Assembly (NCBI GenBank): GCA_000283635.1 | Contig: HE613569.1 | Location: 2,066,035 to 2,130,034, forward strand | Direction of reading: 5' to 3' | DNA: 64,000 nt | DNA from: Streptococcus macedonicus ACA-DC 198 | GTDB lineage: Bacteria; Bacillota; Bacilli; Lactobacillales; Streptococcaceae | Shown: in pieces, positions 10,441 to 17,515 of the stretch | Layout of the letters: every line of letters begins with the position of its first letter | Numbering within the stretch: position 1 is the stretch's first letter | Translations under genes and position numbers: made by a program | Notes under the pieces: model-generated | The model's database searches: none | The model's input: the letters and a program-made list of their open reading frames with translations, nothing else | Told to the model about the DNA's origin: nothing

Positions 10441-10498
10441 ATTATACCACACTTAGGCTCTGTTAGACAGAAGAAAATTTTTAAATTTTCAGAATATT
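10441..10498 (-). promoter_or_regulatory. ilvD promoter with CodY box
   Basis: On the minus strand a perfect -10 TATAAT is at 10441-10446, with a weak -35 (CTGTCT) 18 bases upstream. At 10484-10498 the plus strand reads AATTTTCAGAATATT, which matches the CodY consensus AATTTTCWGAAAATT at 14 of 15 positions. Branched-chain amino acid genes are classic CodY targets, so repression in amino-acid-rich medium is expected. Confidence 0.75.
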
Positions 10499-10581
10499 TG
10501 AATAATAATCCAAAAATAGGTGCATCTGCTAAAAAGCTTTACTCTTGTCAAAAAGAAAATCAAAAAATTCTGTCAAGTAAC

Positions 10582-10610
10582 TTTACTTTACAAAAAAGAT
10601 ATGTTATTAT
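10582..10610 (+). promoter_or_regulatory. rpmF-rpmG promoter
   Basis: TTTACT at 10582-10587 and TATTAT at 10605-10610 are separated by 17 bases, about 55 bases before the rpmF start. It is divergent from the ilvD promoter. Confidence 0.6.
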
Positions 10611-10664
10611 GTTAAAGTTGATTGAAAATCAAGAACAAAAAAATATTATCGGAGGAAATAAAAC

Positions 10665-10841
10665 ATGGCAGTACCTGCACGTCACACTTCAAAAGCGAAG
10701 AAAAACAAACGTCGTACACACTACAAATTGACTGCTCCATCAGTAAAATTTGACGAAACTACTGGAGATTACTCACGTTCTCACCGTGTATCACTTAAAG
10801 GATACTACAAAGGACGTAAAATCGCTAAAGCAGCTAAATAA
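10665..10841 (+). CDS. rpmF: 50S ribosomal protein L32
   Basis: A 58-residue basic protein beginning [20 protein letters not shown] and ending [13 protein letters not shown], the standard L32 sequence of streptococci, slightly shorter at its end than usual. Ribosome site GGAGG lies 9 bases before the ATG. It is the first gene of the rpmF-rpmG operon, with 15 bases between the genes. It lacks the CxxC pairs of zinc-binding L32 proteins. Confidence 0.97.
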   Translation: MAVPARHTSKAKKNKRRTHYKLTAPSVKFDETTGDYSRSHRVSLKGYYKGRKIAKAAK

Positions 10842-10856
10842 TAGAAGGGAGATACC

Positions 10857-11006
10857 ATGCGCGTAAATATTACACTTGAACACAAAGAATCTGGTGAACG
10901 CTTGTACCTTACTTCAAAAAACAAACGTAACACTCCAGACCGTCTTCAATTGAAAAAATACTCACCAAAATTGCGTAAACACGTAATCTTTACTGAAGTT
11001 AAATAA
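10857..11006 (+). CDS. rpmG: 50S ribosomal protein L33, cysteine-free form
   Basis: A 49-residue protein starting [20 protein letters not shown]. It matches L33 throughout, but the two CxxC zinc-binding pairs are absent, so this is the zinc-independent (C-minus) paralogue. Such forms can replace zinc-containing L33 under zinc shortage; regulation by a zinc repressor is not visible here. The last codons (TEVK stop) and the terminator are duplicated 2.3 kb downstream, see 13299-13358. Confidence 0.96.
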   Translation: MRVNITLEHKESGERLYLTSKNKRNTPDRLQLKKYSPKLRKHVIFTEVK

Positions 11007-11052
11007 TTGAGCCAACTAAAAGCCTATGAAACCAATGTTTCTAGGCTTTTTT
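10991..11052 (+). repeat. left copy of duplicated rpmG 3' end and terminator (possible attachment site)
   Basis: The 20 bases at 10991-11010 are identical to 13299-13318. The following 40 bases, including the terminator stem AAAAGCCTA / TAGGCTTTT at 11018-11052, are also closely similar. The left copy is the real gene end with an active-looking terminator (T6). Confidence 0.85.
11018..11052 (+). terminator. terminator of rpmF-rpmG
   Basis: AAAAGCCTA pairs with TAGGCTTTT around a 15-base loop that itself can pair as GAAAC/GTTTC. A T6 run follows. Confidence 0.9.
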
Positions 11053-11085
11053 GCTTGATTAAAATATAGTTTTGTCTGATTGCTT

Positions 11086-11366
11086 AAGAGGGAGGGATAT
11101 AAAATAGAGGCTATAGAGGGAGATATGACAAAAACATTTCCCTACGAAGATGAGTCTTTTGATATTGTATTTCACCCCGTATCAAATTGCTATACTGAGA
11201 ATATGCAACATATTTTCAATGAAGCGCATAGAGTTTTGAAAAAGTGAGGCATTTTTCTCGCAGGATTAAATAATGAAATAAACTATATTGTGGATAAGGA
11301 TGAAAAAGAAATAGTTTGGAAAATGTCATTCAATCCTTTAAATGGATACTGTCAAACATTTTAGTT
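11086..11366 (+). pseudogene. SAM-dependent methyltransferase fragment
   Basis: The frame beginning at 11086 reads KREGYKIEAIEGDMTKTFPY, then DESFDIVFHPVSNCYTENM, then HRVLKK, a TGA at 11245-11247, and GIFLAGLNNEINYIV. This is the middle of a class I methyltransferase: the acidic-loop region, motif IV (DIVFHP) and the post-IV RVLKxGG segment. The N-terminal SAM-binding GxGxG part is missing; the fragment begins just after the rpmG terminator. The C-terminus ends at a TAG near 11366 after NPLNG. One in-frame stop, probably from a glycine codon, plus loss of both ends makes it non-functional. Confidence 0.7.
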
Positions 11367-11563
11367 GATTTTTTCTAAAAAAAAGCATACAATTACATTA
11401 ATCTTAGAAAAGAAATCGCTTTATTTTTTCGTTCAATAAGAAATTTTTAGCTGAAAATCAAAATAATAAAATAATAAAATAATTAAAATATTATATTTTT
11501 CATAATATTTACTTATTCAATATGATTTAAATAACTTTTCTTTGAGATAGAAAGGAGATAATT
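11367..11563 (+). other. AT-rich intergenic region before the stress operon
   Basis: Very AT-rich, with long A and T runs and no coding potential. It must hold the promoter of the glsB-amaP-gls24 operon; candidates such as TATATT and CATAATATT around 11490-11515 cannot be chosen with confidence. AAAGGAGA directly before 11564 is the ribosome site of the first gene. Confidence 0.5.
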
Positions 11564-11803
11564 ATGCTTTGGTCTATTATTGTAGGAGGCCTTATCGGTC
11601 TTGTAGCGGGTGGAATCACTAAAAAAGGTGGATCCATGGGTGTGATTGCTAATGTTTTAGCAGGTTTAATTGGTTCTTCAGTTGGACAGGCCCTTCTGGG
11701 ATCCTGGGGGCCTTCTGTAGCAGGTATGGCTTTACTTCCTTCTATTGCGGGTGCAGTTATTGTTGTTTCCGTAGTGTCGTTTTTCTTAGGAAAAAAAGAA
11801 TAA
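11564..11803 (+). CDS. GlsB/YeaQ/YmgE family stress-response membrane protein
   Basis: A 79-residue, glycine-rich, very hydrophobic protein with three predicted membrane segments (about residues 3-19, 28-46 and 55-74), typical of the transglycosylase-associated/GlsB family. In enterococci glsB lies next to gls24, as here. The family is linked to general and envelope stress, but no molecular activity is established. It begins the glsB-amaP-DUF2273-gls24 cluster, with an AAAGGAGA ribosome site. A hairpin separates it from amaP. Confidence 0.9.
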   Translation: MLWSIIVGGLIGLVAGGITKKGGSMGVIANVLAGLIGSSVGQALLGSWGPSVAGMALLPSIAGAVIVVSVVSFFLGKKE

Positions 11804-11820
11804 TATTCTTTTTCAAGAAT

Positions 11821-11857
11821 AAATCATAATCTTGAAGACAGGGCAAGGTTATGATTT
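11821..11857 (+). terminator. hairpin between glsB and amaP (attenuating terminator)
   Basis: AAATCATAATCTTG and CAAGGTTATGATTT form a 14-pair stem with one G-U pair and a nine-base loop, followed by GATTTTATT. It may reduce transcription into the downstream genes rather than stop it fully. Confidence 0.55.
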
Positions 11858-11882
11858 GATTTTATTCATGAAAGGATTCAGT

Positions 11883-12449
11883 ATGTCAAAATCTAAGAAA
11901 ATACTTTCGCTTATATTTTGTATTTTAATCTTGACAATTTTGATTCCTATTTTGCTAGATTACCATAAAGTTAGCGGTTTAGGACTCCAATTAGTTAATT
12001 GGGAGAGAATTCCCTTTTTAGGATATTATCTTTCAAGATATCTTTTCTGGGGTACCTTGGTTCTCTCAATTTTAATTTTATTATTTATGCTAGTAATCAT
12101 CTTTTATCCTAAACAACATTTAGAGATAAAGTTAGAAGATGCAGGTGGTAAGCTAAAACTAAAAAACTCTGCTATTGAAGGATTTGTTCGTAGTGTAGTT
12201 AATGAAAATAACTTCATTAAGAATCCTAAAGTTCATGTAATTAGTCAGAAAAATAAATGTTTAGTTTCCGTGGAAGGAGAAATTCTTCCCTCAGATAATA
12301 TTATTAAAAGAACTCAGTCTATAAAAGATGAAATCGGTAATGGATTGACACAGTTTTTTGGAATGAATCATGGTGTTAAGCTTGATGTTTCTGTAAAAGA
12401 TTATAAGCCTAAAACACGAACTAAAAAAACTGTGAGTCGTGTGAAGTAA
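11883..12449 (+). CDS. amaP: alkaline shock response membrane anchor protein AmaP
   Basis: A 188-residue protein with two N-terminal membrane helices (about residues 7-26 and 50-72) and a basic soluble C-terminal domain of DUF2993-like type ending in KTRTKKTVSRVK. AmaP anchors Asp23/Gls24 at the membrane in staphylococci. The start at 11883 (MSKSKK) is preferred over an ATG 17 codons earlier because AAAGGA lies six bases upstream and the earlier ATG lies on the hairpin. It is followed by a DUF2273 gene and gls24, the canonical partners. Confidence 0.88.
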   Translation: MSKSKKILSLIFCILILTILIPILLDYHKVSGLGLQLVNWERIPFLGYYLSRYLFWGTLVLSILILLFMLVIIFYPKQHLEIKLEDAGGKLKLKNSAIEGFVRSVVNENNFIKNPKVHVISQKNKCLVSVEGEILPSDNIIKRTQSIKDEIGNGLTQFFGMNHGVKLDVSVKDYKPKTRTKKTVSRVK

Positions 12450-12460
12450 GGAAGTATAAA

Positions 12461-12631
12461 ATGGAATGGTTTAAAAAATACGAGTATCCACTACTGTCTG
12501 GATTGGCAAGTGTTATTTTAGCTTGTTGCATCTTGTCCTATGGGTTCTTTAAAACATTGTTTGTTTTAATCTTCGCCGTCTTAGGAGCTGGAGTTGGATT
12601 TTATTTACAACAAAAAGGACTATTTAAATAA
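12461..12631 (+). CDS. DUF2273 family small membrane protein
   Basis: A 56-residue protein, MEWFKKYEYPLLSGLASVIL at its start and FYLQQKGLFK at its end, with two short membrane helices (about 12-28 and 31-48). DUF2273 proteins are nearly always encoded between amaP and asp23/gls24 genes, exactly as here. It lies 11 bases after amaP and 12 bases before gls24, so it is in the operon. Function is not known beyond association with the Asp23 complex. Confidence 0.85.
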   Translation: MEWFKKYEYPLLSGLASVILACCILSYGFFKTLFVLIFAVLGAGVGFYLQQKGLFK

Positions 12632-12643
12632 AAGGAGTTTCAT

Positions 12644-13261
12644 ATGTCAAACGAAAAAAATGTAAACACAACAAATAATGTAAACACAACAAATATAGAT
12701 AAACAAGAACCTACTAAAAAAGTAGATGCAGTAAAAGGAGAATTGACTTACGAAGATGAAGTCATCCAAAAAATCATCGGACTTTCTTTAGAAAAAGTAG
12801 ACGGCTTGTTGGCTGTAGATGGCGGATTTTTCTCTAATCTAACTAATAAGATTGTAAACACTGACCGTGTTGGCAATGGAGTAAACGTTGAAGTTGGTAA
12901 AGAACAAGTAGCTGTTGACTTGGATGTAGTAGTGGAATATCAAAAGAATGTTCCTGACTTGTACAAACACATTAAAGAAGTAGTTGTAGAACAAGTTTCT
13001 AAGATCACAGATTTGCAAGTTGTTGAAGTGAACGTGAATGTTGTCGATATTAAAACGAAAGAACAACATGAAGCAGATTCAGTAAGCTTGCAAGATCGTG
13101 TAAGTGGTCCAGTTGAAACAACAGGTGAGTTTGCATCTAAACAGTTTGATAATGTTAAAACAGGTTTGGGGAATGGATTCTCAGCAGTTAAAGAAAAAGT
13201 TGGCGAAGGCGTAGAAGCTGTAACTGACTCTTCATCAAATGAAAAATCACGTGTTCGTTAA
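12644..13261 (+). CDS. gls24: Asp23/Gls24 family envelope stress response protein
   Basis: A 205-residue soluble acidic protein. The Asp23 domain spans about residues 40-150 (GELTYEDEVIQKIIGLSLEK, then a VDLDVVVEYQKNVPDL strand-turn region). The N-terminus has a tandem NVNTTN repeat from an 18-bp DNA duplication near 12660-12695; the C-terminus is a low-complexity tail. Family members form a membrane-associated network through AmaP and are induced by alkaline or cell-wall stress; in enterococci Gls24 contributes to bile resistance and virulence. Ribosome site AAAGGAG precedes the ATG. Confidence 0.92.
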   Translation: MSNEKNVNTTNNVNTTNIDKQEPTKKVDAVKGELTYEDEVIQKIIGLSLEKVDGLLAVDGGFFSNLTNKIVNTDRVGNGVNVEVGKEQVAVDLDVVVEYQKNVPDLYKHIKEVVVEQVSKITDLQVVEVNVNVVDIKTKEQHEADSVSLQDRVSGPVETTGEFASKQFDNVKTGLGNGFSAVKEKVGEGVEAVTDSSSNEKSRVR

Positions 13262-13298
13262 TTTGGATATTTAAAAACGTACAAATAAAGACTATGTC

Positions 13299-13358
13299 TA
13301 CTGAAGTTAAATAATTGAATACATTAAAAGCCTATGAAATCAACGTTTCTAGGCTTTT
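13299..13358 (+). repeat. right copy of duplicated rpmG 3' end and terminator (possible attachment site)
   Basis: A perfect 20-base copy of the rpmG end (TEVK codons and stop) and a diverged copy of its terminator (AAAAGCCTA / TAGGCTTTT at 13326-13358) lie after gls24 and serve as the terminator of the stress operon. The upstream part of rpmG is absent. Together with 10991-11052 it brackets a 2.3-kb segment, as an integrated element at the rpmG 3' end would. Confidence 0.85.
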
Positions 13359-13422
13359 AAATTCAGAAATAGCATTTTTGACTGATTGGATATTAAACCA
13401 AATCATTTTTATCTCAAAAATT

Positions 13423-13450
13423 TTGAAAACTTAGTTTCTCCTTGTATAAT
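13423..13450 (+). promoter_or_regulatory. promoter of the ABM gene
   Basis: TTGAAA followed 16 bases later by a perfect TATAAT at 13445-13450, about 28 bases before the start codon. Confidence 0.7.
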
Positions 13451-13477
13451 TAAAGTAACCCAAAGGAGAAACAACAT

Positions 13478-13789
13478 ATGATTATTAAAACAGTTACTTT
13501 TGAAGTAAAAGCTGCTGCTAAAGATAAATTTGAACAAAAATTCCGCAACGACGCTATCTCGCTCAAAAATTGGAAAACATGTTTAGGAAACGAGGTCTGT
13601 ATTCAAGATAATTCTGATACAAATAGTGTTTCCTTTACTGCTATTTCACGTTGGGACAACCAAGACGATTTCAAAGCTTGGTTGAAACGTCCTGAACATA
13701 TCCAACATCACAAAGAGCAACACTTCAGAAAAGAAGATTCACCTATTTTAAAGAGAAGCGTTCAAGAATATATTGTTCTTGAGGATTAA
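13478..13789 (+). CDS. antibiotic biosynthesis monooxygenase (ABM) domain protein
   Basis: A 103-residue single-domain protein with the ferredoxin-like ABM fold: a first beta strand (IIKTVTFEVKAAAKDKFEQKF), then SFTAISRWDNQDDFKAWLKRPEHIQHHK, the family-typical W and H-rich helix. Relatives include small quinol monooxygenases and haem-degrading enzymes, but the substrate cannot be told from sequence. It is monocistronic, with its own promoter and a good AAAGGAG site. It lies in an accessory stretch next to regulators and an acetyltransferase. Confidence 0.8.
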   Translation: MIIKTVTFEVKAAAKDKFEQKFRNDAISLKNWKTCLGNEVCIQDNSDTNSVSFTAISRWDNQDDFKAWLKRPEHIQHHKEQHFRKEDSPILKRSVQEYIVLED

Positions 13790-13970
13790 TAATCAAAATG
13801 CAACCGTTACACACGATTGCATTTTTGATAAGCTGATTTCAGCTGCTGAAAAGTTGTTGTAACGAACAATGTTTGTCACTTGTGTAAACTAAGAGTTATC
13901 AAAAACTACTTAACAACAAGATTGACAACTTTGTAAAGGTACTGCTATTATGCTAATCTTTCCTTACACG

Positions 13971-14429
13971 CTATAATTCTTTTTCGAAGACAATATCACC
14001 ACGTTCAAAAGGAAATCTTTCTTTATCAACAGGAATCTCAGTAAAACCAAATTTGCGATAAAGATGAACAGCAAATAGACATTTTCGATTGGAAACAATG
14101 ATAAGTTTTGGCAAATGAAGGGATTCCGCATACTCAATGCACGCCTTTAAACAAGCATTCCCTGCACCGCTGCCAGCAAATTCGCTTTTTGCTGCAAATT
14201 TCATGATTTCCCAATCACCATCTTCTCTTGGAGCGACCATACACGATGCCATAACAGCTCCCTCATCATTTAAAGCAAAGAAAATCTGACCACCATTTTC
14301 AATATAATGCTCAATATTAGTTAACTCGCGTTCATCTTCTGCTTCTACTGTAAACATTTCAGAAATCCAATCAAGGTTCATTTCCACAAAATCTTTTTTA
14401 TATTTTTCATCATACGGTACAACTTTCAT
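13971..14429 (-). CDS. GNAT family N-acetyltransferase
   Basis: A 152-residue protein with one GNAT domain. The acetyl-CoA binding loop is seen as AAKSEFAGSGAGNACLKACI (about residues 81-100), and LIIVSNRKCLFAVHLYRKFGFTEI forms the C-terminal half. It would transfer an acetyl group to an unknown amine. The gene follows the MarR pseudogene on the same strand with its start codon 5 bases after the marR stop, and its ribosome site GGAGAG lies inside the marR end. The two therefore formed an operon. With marR broken, expression may be constitutive. Confidence 0.85.
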   Translation of the reverse strand: MKVVPYDEKYKKDFVEMNLDWISEMFTVEAEDERELTNIEHYIENGGQIFFALNDEGAVMASCMVAPREDGDWEIMKFAAKSEFAGSGAGNACLKACIEYAESLHLPKLIIVSNRKCLFAVHLYRKFGFTEIPVDKERFPFERGDIVFEKEL

Positions 14430-14433
14430 TCCA

Positions 14434-14877
14434 CTACTCTCCTTGTACTGAATTTTTTCCCAATAATTTAGTAATTAAAGTCATTGCTTCTGCTAATTGT
14501 TTCTGCTCTGAATAACTCAATATCGCAACAATATCACCAATTTCTTGATTAGATTTTTCAATAAAATCTCGCGCACGTAATTTTCCTGCATCAGTCAAAA
14601 AAGATGATAAGCTCTCCCATCTTCCTTTGACGTTTGACGATAAATATAACCTTTTTTCTCGTGATTTTTCAAAATCCTACTCAAATAGCTTTTATCAATA
14701 TTCATCTCTTGGGCGATATGTGTTGCTGTACAGCCTTCATTCTCATAAATTTCAAAGAAAATTCCTACTTCCGTCACGGAATACTCAGAATCCAAATAAT
14801 GATTACCGAGTAAATTTATAAAAGGCATATACATGCCATTAAAGGCACGTATCGCATAAATGGTTTCTATCTGACAT
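14434..14877 (-). pseudogene. MarR family transcriptional regulator, two frameshifts
   Basis: The pieces together read IETIYAIRAFN, then MYMPFINLLGNHYLDSEYSVTEVGIFFEIYE, the winged helix-turn-helix ATHIAQEMNIDKSYLSRILK with KKGYIYRQTSKEDGRAYHLF, then LTDAGKLRARDFIEKS and an ending SVQGE. The ATG at 14877 (ribosome site AGGAGAG) leads out of frame after MS and hits a stop after CL. A second shift is at the run of six T in the gene (AAAAAA near 14597-14603), where seven T would restore LF-LTD. About 148 residues would be normal for MarR. The middle frame (14595-14834) still encodes the DNA-binding part but lacks both dimerisation ends. Confidence 0.8.
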
Positions 14878-14890
14878 TATTCTCTCCTTT

Positions 14891-14942
14891 TAGTGGACTT
14901 TATCAACTATATCTTGAGATTTTTAGTGGATTTTGTCAACTA
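14891..14942. promoter_or_regulatory. two tandem dyad operators before marR
   Basis: TAGTGGACTTTATCAACTA (14891-14909) and TAGTGGATTTTGTCAACTA (14924-14942) differ at two of 19 positions. Each is an imperfect palindrome (TAGTKGA, five-base spacer, TCMACTA). Their centres are 33 bp apart, about three helical turns, and the first lies 14 bases before the start. They are probable binding sites for the adjacent MarR protein. Confidence 0.65.
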
Positions 14943-15111
14943 ATTATTGCTATTTAAACTTAATAGACATCGATAGCATTAAAAATACACGTATGAACTC
15001 TCCTATATATAAAATTCTTATACATTATGCTTAACTTGCTGCTTATTTTTCTATATTCTATATGTAAAATAATTATATATAAAATTTTTACATATCAAAA
15101 AAGGAGTTTTC
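14943..15111. other. AT-rich intergenic region before padR
   Basis: The region between the MarR operators and padR is AT-rich and contains repeated TATATA/ATATAAAATT stretches (about 15003-15090), including two copies of TATATAAAATT (15003-15013 and 15076-15086) that could be PadR binding sites or promoters. AAAGGAG precedes the padR ATG. No gene is seen. Confidence 0.4.
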
Positions 15112-15438
15112 ATGTATTTTCCAACTTCGGCAACTGTTATCGAATTCCTCATTTTGGCCATTGTTGACAAAGACGACTCTTACGGTTATGCTATTAGCCA
15201 AACCATTAAGCAAATTGCTAACATAAAAGAATCCACCTTATATCCAATTTTAAAAAAACTGGAAAAAGCGGGCTATTTAACCACTTATCAACAAGCTTAC
15301 CAAGGACGTAAACGAAAATATTATGCTATCACAGCAGCTGTTAAAGAACAGTTGACCTTTCTCAAAAAAGAATGCCAACGGTACAAAGAAAAAGTCGATG
15401 AGATTATTGAAGGGAGTTTAGAGGATGACAAAAGTTGA
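15112..15438 (+). CDS. PadR family transcriptional regulator
   Basis: A 108-residue winged-helix repressor of the PadR-s1 type: ATVIEFLILAIVDKDDSYGYAI, then STLYPILKKLEKAGYLTTY and GRKRKYYAITAAVKEQL. It matches PadR proteins that sit in front of HAAS (DUF1700) and DUF4097 genes and usually repress that operon. Here it overlaps the following HAAS gene by 14 bases. The gene is intact, while both downstream partners are broken, so any remaining role would be autoregulation. Confidence 0.9.
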   Translation: MYFPTSATVIEFLILAIVDKDDSYGYAISQTIKQIANIKESTLYPILKKLEKAGYLTTYQQAYQGRKRKYYAITAAVKEQLTFLKKECQRYKEKVDEIIEGSLEDDKS

Positions 15439-16027
15439 CTATTTAGCAAAGTTAGATAAAATACCTACGTAAGTTACCCAAAGAGGATTACCAAGAAGCT
15501 ATGGACTACTTTAGGGAATACTTTGAAGAAGCTGGTCCAGAAAATGAAACACAAGTTATCGCCGAACTGGGAACACCAAAAGAAGCGGCGCGAGACATCA
15601 TTAGTCGTTTGCTTGACGAAAAAATCATCGACCAAGAAAAGAGACCTAAAGGCAGAGTATCTGTGGTTTGGCTTGCTATTTTAGCTATTCTAGCAACGCC
15701 TGTTGCACTTCCACTGGCTCTTGTTCTTTTCTTAGCGGTCATCACTATCCTAGCTCTTGGAGTGGCGGCTATCGCTGTTGTTCTTTCCCCTGGGGTTGCC
15801 TTCCTGGAATTTACATACTATTTGATAGCTGGTCTTACCTTAACATTTCATTTTCCGCAACTGCTCTTAGTTTTGGTCTAGGACTCTTAGCCCTCGGTTT
15901 ATCATTACTAACCCTCCTTGCTGCAGGAGCTGTTTGTAAAGTAGTTGGACGTGGCATTGTCAATTTAGCACGAAAGACAGAAAACAAAAGGAGAAAATTA
16001 GGAAATCGTGGACAAAGACTATTTTAG
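15425..16027 (+). pseudogene. HAAS/DUF1700 family membrane protein, frameshifted
   Basis: MTKVDYLAKLDK is followed by an out-of-frame stop, whereas a shift of one base at the four-A run 15458-15461 gives LRKLPKEDYQEAMDYFREYF and ELGTPKEAARDIISRLLDEK, the HAAS domain. Membrane segments follow (VSVVWLAILAILATPVALPL and later). Near 15850-15875 the frame must shift again to reach ATALSFGLGLLALGLSLL and the basic tail KTENKRRKLGNRGQ, ending at 16027. Two frameshifts, so no full-length product. It belongs to the padR operon. Confidence 0.8.
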
Positions 16028-16904
16028 AATTGGCGTTAGTTGTAGCTTATTTGTGGTAGCTCTTGTAGGTTATGGTTTCGCAACTGGTGAACTTTCTGAT
16101 TTAGAAAATAGCACTGATATGGTAGGGAATGTAAACTATCAAAAGGTTAACCTTGACAGTTTCAGTAAAATTGATATTGACAGCACAACATCTGATATCC
16201 TCATTTCAAAAGCCGATATTGACAAACCCTTTATTTCTTAATCAGACAATAAAAAAACACCTGTCAACTACGAAGTCAAGGATGACACCCTTACTGTAAA
16301 GCAAACAGGAACTCGCACTCATTTAGGGAATGCAAACATTCATTTTCTAAGTTTAAGAGATATTATTGACATTGCTAAAACTGGTATTATCGAAAATTCG
16401 CATACAATCGTTATCTCTGTTCCTCAGGATACAGACCTCACTTCAGTCAAAGCTAATCTTAGCTCAGGAGATTTGGACATCAGTCAGCTTTCACTTGATA
16501 CCGCAACGCTCGAACTTCTGGCTGGAGAACTAACATTGACCAATACAACCCTCAATTCAGGGACAGTAAACATAACCTCTGGGGACGCTGAAATTGAGAA
16601 CAGCAACTTAGCAAACATCGCCTTTTCTATTACAACAGGTGATATTGATTTAGAAAATAGACAAGCTTCTGACACAACCTTTGAGTTAAGCATGGGAGAT
16701 TTTTCAGCCAATGCCGCCACCTTCAAAAATGATAACACCATAACAATGACTACTGGTGAGGTTGACATTACTCTTGTCAGCAAAGATTTGAAAGTAGTAA
16801 TGACAAATCTTCTAGGCGATGCTGATATCACTTCAAACTTAAATCAATCAAGTAAAAACATATTGACAATTGACGGAAACGTTGGTGACATTACAGTTCA
16901 ATAA
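16008..16904 (+). pseudogene. DUF4097 beta-strand-repeat protein with in-frame stop
   Basis: A GTG start at 16008 (GGAGAAAATTAGGAAATC upstream) opens a frame with an N-terminal membrane helix (ISLFVVALVGYGF-like, residues about 9-25). The TAA at 16239-16241 interrupts it; the same frame then continues to 16904 with repeated short strands such as LDISQLSLDTATLELLAGEL and ITTGDIDLENRQ, the DUF4097 beta-helix. Such proteins are usually membrane-anchored with the repeat domain outside. One point mutation, probably of a tyrosine or lysine codon, would account for the break. It overlaps the end of the HAAS gene by 20 bases. Confidence 0.8.
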
Positions 16905-16910
16905 AACTTA

Positions 16911-16936
16911 AAAGGCATCGCAAATGCGATGCCTTT
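16911..16936. terminator. bidirectional terminator
   Basis: AAAGGCATCGCA and TGCGATGCCTTT form a near-perfect palindrome between the convergent DUF4097 and DUF1304 genes. Confidence 0.85.
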
Positions 16937-16942
16937 ATCATT

Positions 16943-17296
16943 TTAAAATAACAACGTCAGTAAAGCTAAAATGGCTAAACCACCTTGCTTTAAAATAATT
17001 TTACGGTCTGCGGTCAAGCTACCATAAAGGGCAACAAGAACGACATTTGCTAGAAAAACAGTTACTAAAGTAGCATTAGCTGTAAAGATACCGTAAATCA
17101 GAAAAACGGCAATCAAGCCATTGTAAACACCTTGATTTTTAAATAAATTACTTACAGACTCACGTTCTAATTCTTCTTGCGATAGTCCAAAAACACGCGC
17201 TGTTGCAGGTGATTGTGTTGCAACTGTTTCTAAATACATAATGTAAAAATGTTCCAAAGCAACCAATAATGACAAAATAATAGTAATAAGTGACAT
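16943..17296 (-). CDS. DUF1304 family membrane protein
   Basis: A 117-residue protein with four membrane helices (about residues 2-20, 52-70, 73-92 and 101-117). The N-terminal segment VALEHFYIMYLETVA and the sequence NQGVYNGLIAVFL are typical of DUF1304. Function unknown. The gene stands alone. Its upstream region holds a TTTACA-N4-TGTAAA dyad at 17328-17343, also found before the sugar transporter at 49465. Confidence 0.88.
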   Translation of the reverse strand: MSLITIILSLLVALEHFYIMYLETVATQSPATARVFGLSQEELERESVSNLFKNQGVYNGLIAVFLIYGIFTANATLVTVFLANVVLVALYGSLTADRKIILKQGGLAILALLTLLF

Positions 17297-17327
17297 AATT
17301 TCCTCAATCTAAATAGCAAATTAATTA

Positions 17328-17343
17328 TTTACATCGCTGTAAA
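17328..17343. promoter_or_regulatory. TTTACA-N4-TGTAAA dyad before DUF1304 gene
   Basis: A perfect inverted repeat with six-base arms, 32 bases before the start codon. The same dyad, also followed by TATA, is at 50374-50389. It is a candidate operator; the regulator is unknown. Confidence 0.4.
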
Positions 17344-17461
17344 TATATTGTAAAGAAAGGCTGTCTTAATCAGCATTCTCTAGTTAACTCATTAAGTGTA
17401 TAAAAGTTCCCTTCATTTTTCAAATAATCTGATTGTAAAAACTGAGAACATCGTTTACATC

Positions 17462-17508
17462 AAAAAAAGATTGAAGAAATTGTCCAAAATGAACGTTTTC
17501 CTCAATCT
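17462..17508 (-). terminator. terminator of the YhgE gene
   Basis: On the minus strand AGATTGAGGAAA pairs with TTTCTTCAATCT (one bulge), followed by T7. It begins eight bases after the stop codon of the upstream gene. Confidence 0.8.
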
Positions 17509-17515
17509 ACTAATC

